Source: Gallionella sp. (lineage in GTDB: Bacteria > Pseudomonadota > Gammaproteobacteria > Burkholderiales > Gallionellaceae). From it: DNA of 64,000 nt. Under the pieces are notes generated by a model that was not told the origin of the DNA, ran no database searches, and worked only from the letters and a program-made list of their open reading frames with translations. The stretch spans positions 17,865 through 81,864 of the forward strand of contig JAUXWM010000070.1 of the NCBI GenBank assembly GCA_030681375.1. Reading direction: 5' to 3'. How positions within the stretch are numbered: position 1 is the stretch's first letter; each line of letters opens with the position of its first letter. The translations under genes were made by a program, and so were the position numbers. This document shows positions 20,051-29,890 of this stretch, piece by piece.

Positions 20051-22624
20051 ATGGAAGTATCACGCATACGCGCATTGCGCGGCCCCAACCTGTGGAGCAG
20101 ACATACTGCCATTGAGGCTATCGTGTCCTGTTCGGAGGCAGAATGCAGCATCGCTCAAGTCCGGGATTTTGAGGCGCGTTTGCGCGCGCGTTTTCCGGAA
20201 ATCGGCCTGTTGCAAGTGCCGGGGCATACTGAAGCCATTGCGATGGCGCATGTGCTGGAGGTAGCAGCGCTCGGCCTGCAGGCGCAGGCCGGATGTCCCG
20301 TCTCTTTCAGTCGCACGACGGCGACCCAGGAAGCCGGTGTGTATCAGGTGGTATTTGAATATGTCGAGGAAGCGGTTGGCCGGCTGGCTTTCAAATTTGC
20401 ACAAACACTATGCCGGGCGGCTGCCGAAGATTTGCCTTTTGATCTTGCGGCCGCCCTGGCCGAACTGCGCGAGATGGACGAGGACGTGCGTATGGGCCCC
20501 AGCACGGCTTCCATCGTTGAGGCGGCTGTGCAGCGTGGCTTTCCTTATCGGCGCCTGACCGGGGGCAGCCTGGTGCAGTTCGGCTGGGGCAGCAAACAGC
20601 GCCGCATTCAGGCCGCGGAGACGGATCGCAGCAGTGCCATAGCCGAGGCGATTGCACAGGACAAGGAATTGACCAAGAGGCTGCTCGACGCGGCCGGTGT
20701 GCCGGTTCCGCAAGGGCGACCGGTGCGCGATGCGGATGATGCCTGGCTGGCGATGTGCGAGATAGACGCCCCCGTGGTTGTCAAACCGCTGGACGGGAAT
20801 CAGGGCAAAGGCGTGACGGTGAATATTGTCTCGCGCGATCATTTGAACATTGCCTATGCCGCCGCCGCTGCAATCAGTGCTGAGGTGTTGGTTGAACGCT
20901 TTATTCCTGGCAGCGATTTTCGCATGCTGGTGGTGGGCGATCAGCTTGTGGCTGCCGCGCGACGCGAACCGCCCATGGTGATAGGCGACGGCGTGCACAG
21001 CGTGCGCGAACTGGTTGAGCAGGTAAACAGCGACCCCAGGCGTGGCGACGGGCATGCCACTTCGCTGACCAAAATGCGTATCGATACCATTGCGCTGGCC
21101 AGATTGAAAGTGCAGGGATATACGGCTGACGCTATCCCCGATAAGGGCAAGTGCGTGGTGTTGCGCAATAACGCCAATCTCAGCACGGGCGGCACGGCGA
21201 CGGATGTCACCGAGGATGTGCATCCCGCCCTGGCGGCCAGCGCGGTCGCGGCGGCGAAAATGATAGGCCTGGATATTTGCGGCGTGGATGTGGTGTGCGA
21301 CAGCGTGTTGCGCCCGATGGAAGAGCAGGGCGGCGGTATCGTCGAAGTCAATGCGGCACCCGGTTTGCGCATGCACTTGCAGCCATCGTTCGGCAAGGGG
21401 CGGAATGTGGGCGAGGCGATAGTCACCTCGATGTTTACTGCCGGTGAAAACGGGCGTATCCCGCTGGTGGCTGTCGCAGGCACCAACGGCAAAACCACCA
21501 CGGTGCGATTGATCGCGCATATTCTGGGTTGCCAGGGCTTGCGTGTCGGCATGACCAACTCGGACGGCGTCTATATCCAGGGGAGGCGCATAGACACCGG
21601 AGATTGCAGCGGCCCCAAGAGCGCGCGCAATGTGTTGATGCATCCCGATGTCGACGCTGCGGTATTCGAGACGGCGCGCGGTGGTGTGTTGCGCGAGGGG
21701 CTGGCGTTTGACCGCTGCAATGTAGCCGTGGTGACCAACATCGGCATGGGCGATCATCTGGGTTTGAATTACATCAGCACAGTGCAAGACCTGAGCGTGG
21801 TGAAACGGGTTGTAGTGCAGAACGTGGCCACGGACGGCATGGCCGTGCTCAATGCGGCCGATGCGATGTCAGCCGGTATGGCAGCAGCCTGTCCGGGTTC
21901 GGTCACCTTTTTTGCGCAGGATCGTTACCATCCGGTGATGGCGGCGCACCGTGCGCAGGGTCGCCGTGTGGTATACGTCGATGGCGCTCATATTGTGGCG
22001 TGCGAAAACAAGGCCGAGCAGCGCATTGCGTTGAGCCAGATTCCGATTACGCGCAATGGCACGATAGGTTTTCAGATCGAAAACGCCATGGCCGCCATCG
22101 CTGCCGTCTGGGCACTGAATGTGGATTGGGACACGATACGCAGCGGACTGGCGGGTTTCGTGAATGATGCGCAGACAGCGCCCGGTCGTTTTAACGTTTT
22201 CGATTATCGCGGGGCTTCGGTCATCGCCGATTACGGTCACAATCCCGATGCGATACTCGCGCTGATTCCGGCCATTGAGAGCATGGCGGCGAACAGACGT
22301 CTGGTCGTGATCAGCGGCGCGGGAGACCGGCGCGATGAAGACATCCGCCAGCAAACCGAAATGCTGGGCGACGTTTTTGACGAGGTGATTTTGTATCAGG
22401 ATCAGTGTCAGCGCGGTCGCGAGGAAGGTGAAGTGCTGGCGCTGCTCAGACAGGGGCTGGTGCAGGCCGGGCGGGCAAAACGCATCGATGAGATCACCGG
22501 TGAATTTCTGGCTATCGATACCGCCTTGTCGCGCCTGAAGGCGGGAGATTTGTGCTTGATCCTGATCGATCAGGTTGACGAAGCGCTGGCACACATCGCA
22601 AAACGGATAGCAGAAGCTCAATGA
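20051..22624 (+). CDS. cphA: Cyanophycin synthetase
   Basis: RALRGPNLWSRHTAIEA, ATP-grasp, canonical Mur P-loop AVAGTNGKTTTVRLIAHIL, full C-terminal ligase domain. Confidence 0.92.
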   Translation: MEVSRIRALRGPNLWSRHTAIEAIVSCSEAECSIAQVRDFEARLRARFPEIGLLQVPGHTEAIAMAHVLEVAALGLQAQAGCPVSFSRTTATQEAGVYQVVFEYVEEAVGRLAFKFAQTLCRAAAEDLPFDLAAALAELREMDEDVRMGPSTASIVEAAVQRGFPYRRLTGGSLVQFGWGSKQRRIQAAETDRSSAIAEAIAQDKELTKRLLDAAGVPVPQGRPVRDADDAWLAMCEIDAPVVVKPLDGNQGKGVTVNIVSRDHLNIAYAAAAAISAEVLVERFIPGSDFRMLVVGDQLVAAARREPPMVIGDGVHSVRELVEQVNSDPRRGDGHATSLTKMRIDTIALARLKVQGYTADAIPDKGKCVVLRNNANLSTGGTATDVTEDVHPALAASAVAAAKMIGLDICGVDVVCDSVLRPMEEQGGGIVEVNAAPGLRMHLQPSFGKGRNVGEAIVTSMFTAGENGRIPLVAVAGTNGKTTTVRLIAHILGCQGLRVGMTNSDGVYIQGRRIDTGDCSGPKSARNVLMHPDVDAAVFETARGGVLREGLAFDRCNVAVVTNIGMGDHLGLNYISTVQDLSVVKRVVVQNVATDGMAVLNAADAMSAGMAAACPGSVTFFAQDRYHPVMAAHRAQGRRVVYVDGAHIVACENKAEQRIALSQIPITRNGTIGFQIENAMAAIAAVWALNVDWDTIRSGLAGFVNDAQTAPGRFNVFDYRGASVIADYGHNPDAILALIPAIESMAANRRLVVISGAGDRRDEDIRQQTEMLGDVFDEVILYQDQCQRGREEGEVLALLRQGLVQAGRAKRIDEITGEFLAIDTALSRLKAGDLCLILIDQVDEALAHIAKRIAEAQ

Positions 22625-23418
22625 AACTGATCCAGTCACGCGACAACGCCTTCTTCAAAGAACTTGTTAAATTGAACGGTTCGGCACGCAATCGCAACAA
22701 GGCAGGGCAAACCCTGCTGGACGGCACGCATCTGCTGGCCGCGTATCTCGACGCAGGCCATCAGCCGCGCCATATTTTACTGAACGCGGCCGCATTGCAG
22801 GATGGCGAAACCGCCGGTTTGCTTGCGCGGCTAGGCGATGTGCCGGTCTCGCAGCTGGATGACAAACTGTATGCCCAGCTCAGCGAGCTGAAAACCCCGA
22901 CGGGTATCCTTGCGCTGATAGACCTGCCGCAAGCGTCACTTGCGCCCGCGCGCTTCGCGCTGTTGCTGGAAGACATACAAGACCCCGGTAATCTGGGATC
23001 GATGTTGCGTTCAGCGGGGGCGGCAGGTTGCGACGCGGTGTTTCTGTCGCCAGCCTGCGCCGACGCCTGGTCGCCGAAAGTGCTGCGCGCCGCGATGGGC
23101 GGGCATTTCTGCCTGAACATCCATGAGCGGCAGGACTTGTTAAAGGTCGCCGGGGAATTTTCCGGAATGCGGCTGGCAACCACGCTGCAGGCGACGCACA
23201 GTCTTTACGAGTGTGATCTGCTGGGCAATGTCGCCTTCATGATGGGCAACGAAGGTGTCGGCTTGTCCGACGCATTGCTGGCATGCGCTACCCGTAAAAT
23301 CACTATCACTATGCCGGGTCAGGTCGAGTCGCTGAATGCGGCTGCCGCCACCGCGATTTGCCTGTTTGAAGCGGTGCGCCAGCGATTGGGTATAGAACCG
23401 AACAAATCAGCGACTTGA
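22621..23418 (+). CDS. TrmH/SpoU family RNA methyltransferase
   Basis: LLEDIQDPGNLGSMLRSAGAAGCDAVFLSP, MMGNEGVGLSDALL, TMPGQVESLNAAAATAICLFE. Confidence 0.92.
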   Translation: MKLIQSRDNAFFKELVKLNGSARNRNKAGQTLLDGTHLLAAYLDAGHQPRHILLNAAALQDGETAGLLARLGDVPVSQLDDKLYAQLSELKTPTGILALIDLPQASLAPARFALLLEDIQDPGNLGSMLRSAGAAGCDAVFLSPACADAWSPKVLRAAMGGHFCLNIHERQDLLKVAGEFSGMRLATTLQATHSLYECDLLGNVAFMMGNEGVGLSDALLACATRKITITMPGQVESLNAAAATAICLFEAVRQRLGIEPNKSAT

Positions 23419-23478
23419 TCAAGCTGCACGCTGCGGTGAATGCCTGTCATAATAGGCGCATAAATTGCGGAGATTTAT

Positions 23479-24579
23479 ATGTTCGTCTGGGAGCAATCTG
23501 ATTGGCCACGTTGGCGCTTTGATGCGAGTGTGCTTTCAATAGCACTAGCCCGCGTTCGCCATTCGCAGGGGCGTTTGCTGGGACGAATGGAGGGGCTGGG
23601 TTTTGCGCTGCGCGACCAGGCTACTCTGCAGGTGTTGACGGAGGATGTGCTCAAAACCAGTGAGATCGAGGGGCAATATCTCAACCCGGATGCGGTGCGT
23701 TCTTCCATCGCCAGACGTCTGGGGGTGGATATAGGCGCGCTGGTTCCCGCCGATCGGCATGTGGATGGCGTGGTTGAAATGGTGCTGGATGCAACTGGTG
23801 GATTTGCCGATTCACTGACTCGGGAACGCTTGTTCGGTTGGTATGCAGCGCTTTTTCCAACGGGGTATAGCGGTCTTGCGAAAATCAGGATCGGCAATTG
23901 GCGTGATGATGCTGATGGCCCGATGCAAGTTGTGTCGGGTCCTGTTGGTCGCCAGAAAGTACACTATGAGGCGCCACCTGCGGCGCGCCTCGAGTCAGAA
24001 ATGGACGAATTCTTGCGTTGGTTCAATAGTGAGCAAGATCTCGATCCAGTCATTAAGGCGGGGCTAGCCCATCTATGGTTTGTCACCATCCATCCGTTTG
24101 ATGATGGTAATGGGCGGATTGCCCGCGCTATCGGTGATATGGGGCTGGCTAGGTCGGAGAAATCCGCCCAACGTTTCTATAGTTTATCTGCGCAAATTCA
24201 ACGCGAGCGCCGCGAATACTACGATTTACTTGAACAGACCCAGAAGGGCGAACTTGACGTGACCGCTTGGCTCGCTTGGTTTTTGGCGTGTATGGGGCGT
24301 GCAATCGAGGGTGCTGAAAATACGCTGGGGATGATTATTGCCAAGGCGCGATTCTGGGAGCGGTGTGCTGGTATGTCGCTGGGCGAGCGACAGGTTAAAT
24401 TAATCAATCGGCTCCTTGATGGCTTTGAAGGCAAACTTACCAGTTCCAAGTGGGCGGCAATTGCCCGGTGCTCTCCTGATTCTGCGCTGCGCGACATAAA
24501 TGATTTAATTGAGCGCGGAGTGCTGAAAAAATCCGAGGGTGGCGGCAGGAGTACGAGTTACGAATTGCTGTTTGAATGA
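23479..24579 (+). CDS. Fic family protein (DUF4172-type N-terminus)
   Basis: HPFDDGNGRIARA Fic motif; N-terminal inhibitory-type motif TSEIEG. Confidence 0.92.
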   Translation: MFVWEQSDWPRWRFDASVLSIALARVRHSQGRLLGRMEGLGFALRDQATLQVLTEDVLKTSEIEGQYLNPDAVRSSIARRLGVDIGALVPADRHVDGVVEMVLDATGGFADSLTRERLFGWYAALFPTGYSGLAKIRIGNWRDDADGPMQVVSGPVGRQKVHYEAPPAARLESEMDEFLRWFNSEQDLDPVIKAGLAHLWFVTIHPFDDGNGRIARAIGDMGLARSEKSAQRFYSLSAQIQRERREYYDLLEQTQKGELDVTAWLAWFLACMGRAIEGAENTLGMIIAKARFWERCAGMSLGERQVKLINRLLDGFEGKLTSSKWAAIARCSPDSALRDINDLIERGVLKKSEGGGRSTSYELLFE

Positions 24580-24710
24580 GGACAAAATTAAACGATGTTA
24601 CGGCACGCTGTTTTGAGGCTGTTTCATGGCTTTGTTGTGTTTCAGGCATTGGGCGTATAATGCAGCGGTTTTAGCTGACTTAGCCCGACTATCGTAAAGA
24701 GAATAGATCA

Positions 24711-26120
24711 TTGAATAACATCAGTTTTGCAGACTTGAATCTGGCGCCGGAAATCCTCAGGGCGCTTACCGAATCCGGTTATACCGTCCCCACGCCGATA
24801 CAGGCACAAGCCATCCCTATGGTGCTTGAAGGGTGTGATTTGATGGCCGGAGCACAAACGGGAACCGGCAAGACAGCGGCCTTTGCCTTGCCGATGCTGC
24901 AAAAATTGCTGCCTCTGGCAACGCCCAGTCCGTCGCCGGCGCGCCATCCGGTGCGTGCGCTGATACTGGTTCCTACGCGCGAACTGGCGATTCAGGTCGA
25001 AGTCAGTGTCAAAGCCTATGCAAAGCACAGTCATTTGCGTTCGCTGGTGGTGTTTGGCGGGGTCGATATCAAGACGCAAACGCCGCACCTGCGAACCGGT
25101 GTAGAGATTCTGGTGGCGACGCCCGGTCGGCTGTTGGACCATATCGAGCAGAAGACCGTGCAGTTGAATCAGGTGCAAATGCTGGTGCTGGATGAAGCGG
25201 ATCGCATGCTGGATATGGGCTTTATGCCCGATTTGAAGCGCATCCTCGCGTTGTTGCCCAAGCAGCGTCAAACGTTGATGTTCTCTGCAACATTTTCCAA
25301 TGAAATAAAGCGATTGTCGGAAGATTTTCTGGTGAATCCCAGGTTGATTGAGGTCGCGCGCAGTAATGCTACCTCTGAAAATATCACCCAAAAAGTTTAC
25401 CTGATCGGATCTGCCGAAAAACATGCCTTGCTGGCGCAATTGTTGCGTGGCAGCGATGCTAAGCAAACGCTGGTGTTTACCAAGACGAAATTGACCGCCA
25501 GTCGTCTGGCCCGTCAGTTGCACCGCGAAGGCTTTGCTGCAGATGCGATTCATGGTGACAAGAGTCAGTTGGAACGCATACAGGCGCTGGATGCGTTTAA
25601 ACAAGGCAAAACTACCGTGCTGATTGCGACCGATGTGGCTGCCCGTGGTCTGGATATCGATCATCTGCCCATGGTGATCAACTACGAAATACCCAGTGCA
25701 CCGGAAGACTATGTGCATCGCATAGGCCGCACCGGTCGCGCCGGTGCGTCCGGAAGCGCCATTTCGCTGGTTTCGCCGGAAGAGGAAAAATATCTGTTTG
25801 AAATTGAAAAGCTGATTAAAACCACCATTCAACGGGAAGCACCGCTGACTTCCCCTGCGCCTGCCGCGCGTCCGCCGCGCGCCGAGTCTCGTCCCTCGCC
25901 CCGTACAGAGCCACGCACAGAGCATCATGTGCATATCCGTGCGCAGCATGCCCCGGTATCGAAAACACCTGTCCATGACGCATGGTTCAACAAGCCTTAT
26001 GAACCCTCTGTCAGTACCCGTGTGGTGACGCCGCCGCGTGATCTGCCGAGTAAGCCGAAAAGCCAGTTGCCTGCTCTGTTTATGCGCCGTAAGGTCAGCA
26101 CACCCGACGCGGAAGATTGA
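24711..26120 (+). CDS. rhlE: DEAD-box ATP-dependent RNA helicase (RhlE-like)
   Basis: Q motif, AQTGTGKTAAF, VLDEADRMLDMGF, HRIGRTGRAG; TTG start. Confidence 0.9.
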   Translation: MNNISFADLNLAPEILRALTESGYTVPTPIQAQAIPMVLEGCDLMAGAQTGTGKTAAFALPMLQKLLPLATPSPSPARHPVRALILVPTRELAIQVEVSVKAYAKHSHLRSLVVFGGVDIKTQTPHLRTGVEILVATPGRLLDHIEQKTVQLNQVQMLVLDEADRMLDMGFMPDLKRILALLPKQRQTLMFSATFSNEIKRLSEDFLVNPRLIEVARSNATSENITQKVYLIGSAEKHALLAQLLRGSDAKQTLVFTKTKLTASRLARQLHREGFAADAIHGDKSQLERIQALDAFKQGKTTVLIATDVAARGLDIDHLPMVINYEIPSAPEDYVHRIGRTGRAGASGSAISLVSPEEEKYLFEIEKLIKTTIQREAPLTSPAPAARPPRAESRPSPRTEPRTEHHVHIRAQHAPVSKTPVHDAWFNKPYEPSVSTRVVTPPRDLPSKPKSQLPALFMRRKVSTPDAED

Positions 26121-26124
26121 TCGA

Positions 26125-27045
26125 TTGAACGTGCGCGCATTTTTACAGAATGGCCTGAAGCGGCACGGCTATTTTCTGCTGGCGTTACTCTTTGCGACAT
26201 CATTGACCGCTTGTAATACCGTACCCAAACCCGTCATTCCGGACACGCCTGTTGCAGTGCGACCCGCGCCGAAAATCGCACTGGTGCTGGGGGGGGGCGG
26301 CACGCGAGGATTTGCACATGTCGGCGTCATCAAGGCTCTGGAAGTGCAGGGCATCTACCCGGATATCATCGTCGGCACCAGTGTCGGTTCGGCGATAGGT
26401 GCACTGTATGCGGCAGGTTACAGCGGCTTTCAGTTGCAGGAGATGTCCATCCCGATGAAGGAAGAGCGGGTGCTGGCCTGGTCAATGCCCAATCGCGGTC
26501 TGTTCACCGGCAAGCCCCTGGAGACTTACATCAATCAGGCCGTGAAACATGCGCCGCTGGAAAAACTGCGCCGCACTTTTGCGGTGGTTGCCACGGACCT
26601 GGCCAGCGGTGAAAAAGTTGTTTTTCGCACCGGCAACACGGGCATGGCTGTTAGCGCGTCCTGTGCGGTGCCCGGCGTGTTTCAGCCTGTCGTCATCAAC
26701 GGCCGCAGCTATGTGGACGGGGGGCTGGTCAGACCCGTGCCTGTCTCTGATGCGCGCACGCTGGGTGCCGATTTCGTGATTGCCGTGAATATCTCCCATT
26801 TGCCGCAAAACAATAAAACGGAAACCACGGTGGAAGTGCTGATGCAAACCTTCGACATCATGAGTCAGACCATCAATCGCTACGAATTATTGAATGCAGA
26901 TGTTGTGATACGTCCCGTCACTAGGGATATCGCCCAGAGCAATCTGGAAGACAGACACCTTGCGATACTGGAAGGCGAAAAAGCCGTAGCCGCCATCCTG
27001 CCTGAACTCAAAGCCAAACTCGAAAAATTGCGCAAGGAGCGCTGA
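26125..27045 (+). CDS. Patatin-like phospholipase, lipoprotein (RssA-like)
   Basis: Lipobox LTAC; GGGGTRGFAHVG, GTSVGS, DGGLVRP catalytic motifs; start uncertain (TTG 26125). Confidence 0.85.
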   Translation: MNVRAFLQNGLKRHGYFLLALLFATSLTACNTVPKPVIPDTPVAVRPAPKIALVLGGGGTRGFAHVGVIKALEVQGIYPDIIVGTSVGSAIGALYAAGYSGFQLQEMSIPMKEERVLAWSMPNRGLFTGKPLETYINQAVKHAPLEKLRRTFAVVATDLASGEKVVFRTGNTGMAVSASCAVPGVFQPVVINGRSYVDGGLVRPVPVSDARTLGADFVIAVNISHLPQNNKTETTVEVLMQTFDIMSQTINRYELLNADVVIRPVTRDIAQSNLEDRHLAILEGEKAVAAILPELKAKLEKLRKER

Positions 27046-27079
27046 TAGACGGCCTGGCAGCAAGGGGTGTGGCGGCGGG

Positions 27080-27643
27080 TCAGCGTACGATATGGCTCGT
27101 TTCGTGAGCCGACCTGATCGATGTCACTGGCGATTCCAGCGTACATAGCCTATCCCATGCCGTGACTTCCGCTTCAAGCAAGAGTTGCCCGGCAAATTCC
27201 AGCGCTGATGCCAGATGGGTCTCGGCTGGCGGGGAGGGTAACTCACCCAATTCGAATTGCTCACCACGGATACAGAGGACAAAGGCATCGGGTGCGGGCT
27301 GCCGGTGGAACTGCTCATACACCTTGAGCAAGGATTCGGGTGCGAGAGCGTGGCTGTACAGCACAGGTTCGTCGCTTGTCTGGACGCGATAAAAGGAAAA
27401 AGGCGGGGGCGTATCCATCCCCGCATCGATGAACAGCACCAGCTTCCTGTCCTGCATATCCATGACGTGTTCGACTTGCAGCTGGAAGTCTTCCAGCAAC
27501 TCGAACTGTACAGCAGAGCTCTGCATGCCTTTCCATTCTGCTGAATTTAACCGGACGCCCAGTTTCCGCAACAGCACGGGGCCGAGCGCATCGTCGCCGC
27601 GCGACTCGTTGCCGATGGCAAAAATCAGGACGGTAGTGGTCAT
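27080..27643 (-). CDS. hoxW: Hydrogenase maturation protease
   Basis: MTTTVLIFAIGNESRGDDALGPVLL matches the HyaD/HoxW family; adjacent to hoxH. Confidence 0.85.
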   Translation of the reverse strand: MTTTVLIFAIGNESRGDDALGPVLLRKLGVRLNSAEWKGMQSSAVQFELLEDFQLQVEHVMDMQDRKLVLFIDAGMDTPPPFSFYRVQTSDEPVLYSHALAPESLLKVYEQFHRQPAPDAFVLCIRGEQFELGELPSPPAETHLASALEFAGQLLLEAEVTAWDRLCTLESPVTSIRSAHETSHIVR

Positions 27644-29127
27644 GACGCGCTGAACAGGCCGTCGCCCGAACGCGACAGGATGGACAGTCGTTCACCGGCT
27701 TCATTGAGAACTTCGACTTCCAGCGGCATCTTGCCCAGCGCATGGGTGGCGCAGGACAGACAGGGATCGAAGGCGCGTACTGCCACTTCGATATGATTGA
27801 GCAGGCCCTCGGTGATTTCGTGACCGTGCAGATATTGCGTTGCTACGCGGCGCACCGCTTCGTTCATCGCCTGATTGTTATGGGTGGTGGAGACGATCAG
27901 ATTGCACATAGTGATCAGGTCATTTTCGTCCACGCGATAGTGATGGATCAGCGTGCCGCGCGGCGCCTCGATTACGCCCACGCCCTCGAAACCGCGTTCG
28001 CCGCTGGCCATCAATTCGCTGCCGGTGATGTCGTCGTCATGCAGCAGGTCCTTGATCATCTCGGCGGCATGCAGCATCTCTATCATGCGCGTCCAGTGGT
28101 AGCCGAGCGGTGCGTGCATCGGCATTACACCGCTGTAGGCCATGAATTCGCGCCGCTCTATCTCGGCCAGCGGCGTGGAGATGAAATCGCAGTTCTGTAC
28201 CCGCGACATCGGCCCCACCCGATACCAGCCCTTTTCCTTGCCCAGCGATTTGAGATAGGGGAACTTCATGTAGCTCCAGTTCTTCACCTCTTCTTCTATC
28301 AGTTGCGTGTAGTTCCGGTAGTCCACGCCGTCAAATAAAATATCGCCGTTCTGGTCGCGGGCGCGCAACCGGCCGTGATACAAATCCAGTGAGCCGTCGA
28401 ATCCCACCATAGACATATAGTTGGCGCGGAAGGCGCCGAAGCTGTTGTATAGCTCGGGATTCTTGTGGTGCAGTTCTTTTACCATATGCACTGCTTCACG
28501 GCTCCAGGCCACCATCTGGTAGATGTCCTTGAGCAATTCATCGCGCTCTGCGATGGAAAGCGACTTGTTCACCCCGCCGGGAACGGCGCCTGTGCCGTGT
28601 ATGCGTTTTCCTGCAGTATGGCGGATCACCTCTTGACCGAATTTGCGCAACAAAATGCCGCGTCTGGCGGTTTCCGGATACTTTTCGGCGATGCCGACGA
28701 TATTGCGTTTACTGATCTCGCTGTCAAAGCCGAACAGCAGATCGGGCGAACACAAATGGAAAAAGTGCAGTGCATGTGATTGCAGTATCTGGCCGTAGTG
28801 CATCAAACGACGCATTTTTTCGGCAGTCGGTGTCAGCTGCTTCGCGCCGACGATGGCATCCAGCGCCTTGCTCGCCGCCAGATGGTGGCTGACCGGACAG
28901 ATGCCGCACAGGCGTTGCACCATCACCGGCACTTCCCAGTAAGGGCGACCCTGAATGAATTTCTCGAAGCCGCGAAACTCGACGATATGCAGCCGCACCT
29001 GATGCACGCGGTTTTTTTCGTCGAGCAGGATGGTGACCTTGCCGTGACCTTCGACCCGCGATACCGGATCGATGGCGACACGGCGCAGGTTCTCAGGGTT
29101 CGCGGCAGTTTCTAATGAGAGCGACAT
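27640..29127 (-). CDS. hoxH: NAD-reducing [NiFe] hydrogenase large subunit
   Basis: L1 motif RLCGICPVSHH and L2 motif DPCLSCATH. Confidence 0.95.
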   Translation of the reverse strand: MSLSLETAANPENLRRVAIDPVSRVEGHGKVTILLDEKNRVHQVRLHIVEFRGFEKFIQGRPYWEVPVMVQRLCGICPVSHHLAASKALDAIVGAKQLTPTAEKMRRLMHYGQILQSHALHFFHLCSPDLLFGFDSEISKRNIVGIAEKYPETARRGILLRKFGQEVIRHTAGKRIHGTGAVPGGVNKSLSIAERDELLKDIYQMVAWSREAVHMVKELHHKNPELYNSFGAFRANYMSMVGFDGSLDLYHGRLRARDQNGDILFDGVDYRNYTQLIEEEVKNWSYMKFPYLKSLGKEKGWYRVGPMSRVQNCDFISTPLAEIERREFMAYSGVMPMHAPLGYHWTRMIEMLHAAEMIKDLLHDDDITGSELMASGERGFEGVGVIEAPRGTLIHHYRVDENDLITMCNLIVSTTHNNQAMNEAVRRVATQYLHGHEITEGLLNHIEVAVRAFDPCLSCATHALGKMPLEVEVLNEAGERLSILSRSGDGLFSAS

Positions 29128-29160
29128 GAATGTTCCTTAAATCTTAAAAAGGCGATTGCT

Positions 29161-29327
29161 CACGCGGAGGCGCGGAGAACGCGGAGAATACAAGATAAAA
29201 TACAAATTAACGATTTTAATCAGTAACATATGGAATTGTTCAGCTTGTGTTGAATGGCCAAACGATAAATTTACGGTCATGTTGAACGAGTTTTAGATTT
29301 TCTCCGCGTTCTCCGCGTCTCCGCGTG
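29161..29327. repeat. 28-bp inverted repeat flanking an AT-rich spacer between hoxY and hoxH
   Basis: CACGCGGAGGCGCGGAGAACGCGGAGAA (29161-29188) vs TTCTCCGCGTTCTCCGCGTCTCCGCGTG (29300-29327), one mismatch. Confidence 0.8.
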
Positions 29328-29340
29328 CAACAGGTTTTTG

Positions 29341-29889
29341 TTAATCGTAATGAATCAGTCCGTGGCCCAATTCGGGCTCTTTGCCTGCCAGCAGGTCGGT
29401 CAGCACTTTCCAGATCGCGTCGGCGGAAGGCGGGCAGCCGGGGATGAAATAATCGACTTTCACCACTTCATGTATCGGATGCACCTTGTCCAGCGGCAGC
29501 GGCAACTCGGGATCGTTCGGGATGAATCCATCGACCAGGCCGTGTTGTGCGTGATAGACCTCTTCCAGGATTGCCGACAGGGAAAGATGGTTGCGCTGTG
29601 CGGGCAAACCGCCGTTGACGGCACAGGCACCCAATGCAATCAGTATTTTGCAGTTGGCGCGGAATTCGCGCAGCACATGCACATTTTCGGCGTTGCACAA
29701 TCCGCCCTCGATGATGCCGATGTCACAAGGGCCGCAGGTCTTGATGTCGGTCAGCGGTGAGCGGTCGAATTCAACCAGTTGCACCAGATCCAGCAGGCGC
29801 TCGTCGATGTCGAGGAAAGATATATGGCAACCGAAGCAGCCCGCCAGCGAGGTGGTTGCGACTCTCAGTTTTTTAGTTTCTGCATTCAT
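29341..29889 (-). CDS. hoxY: NAD-reducing hydrogenase small subunit
   Basis: TSLAGCFGCHISFLDIDERLLDLV, cluster-binding cysteines, hox operon context. Confidence 0.93.
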   Translation of the reverse strand: MNAETKKLRVATTSLAGCFGCHISFLDIDERLLDLVQLVEFDRSPLTDIKTCGPCDIGIIEGGLCNAENVHVLREFRANCKILIALGACAVNGGLPAQRNHLSLSAILEEVYHAQHGLVDGFIPNDPELPLPLDKVHPIHEVVKVDYFIPGCPPSADAIWKVLTDLLAGKEPELGHGLIHYD

Positions 29890-29890
29890 C

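Noticed and set aside
20408-21787. 459-aa minus-strand ORF opposite cphA
   Set aside because: Shadow ORF on the antisense strand of a high-GC gene; His/Arg-rich composition, no recognisable domain.
24708-25976. 422-aa minus-strand ORF opposite rhlE
   Set aside because: Antisense shadow of a clearly coding helicase gene; composition biased to R/Q/H.
29161-29327. Hairpin between hoxH and hoxY considered as a simple Rho-independent terminator
   Set aside because: Loop of more than 110 nt and no T-tract after the stem; better described as a dispersed inverted repeat.
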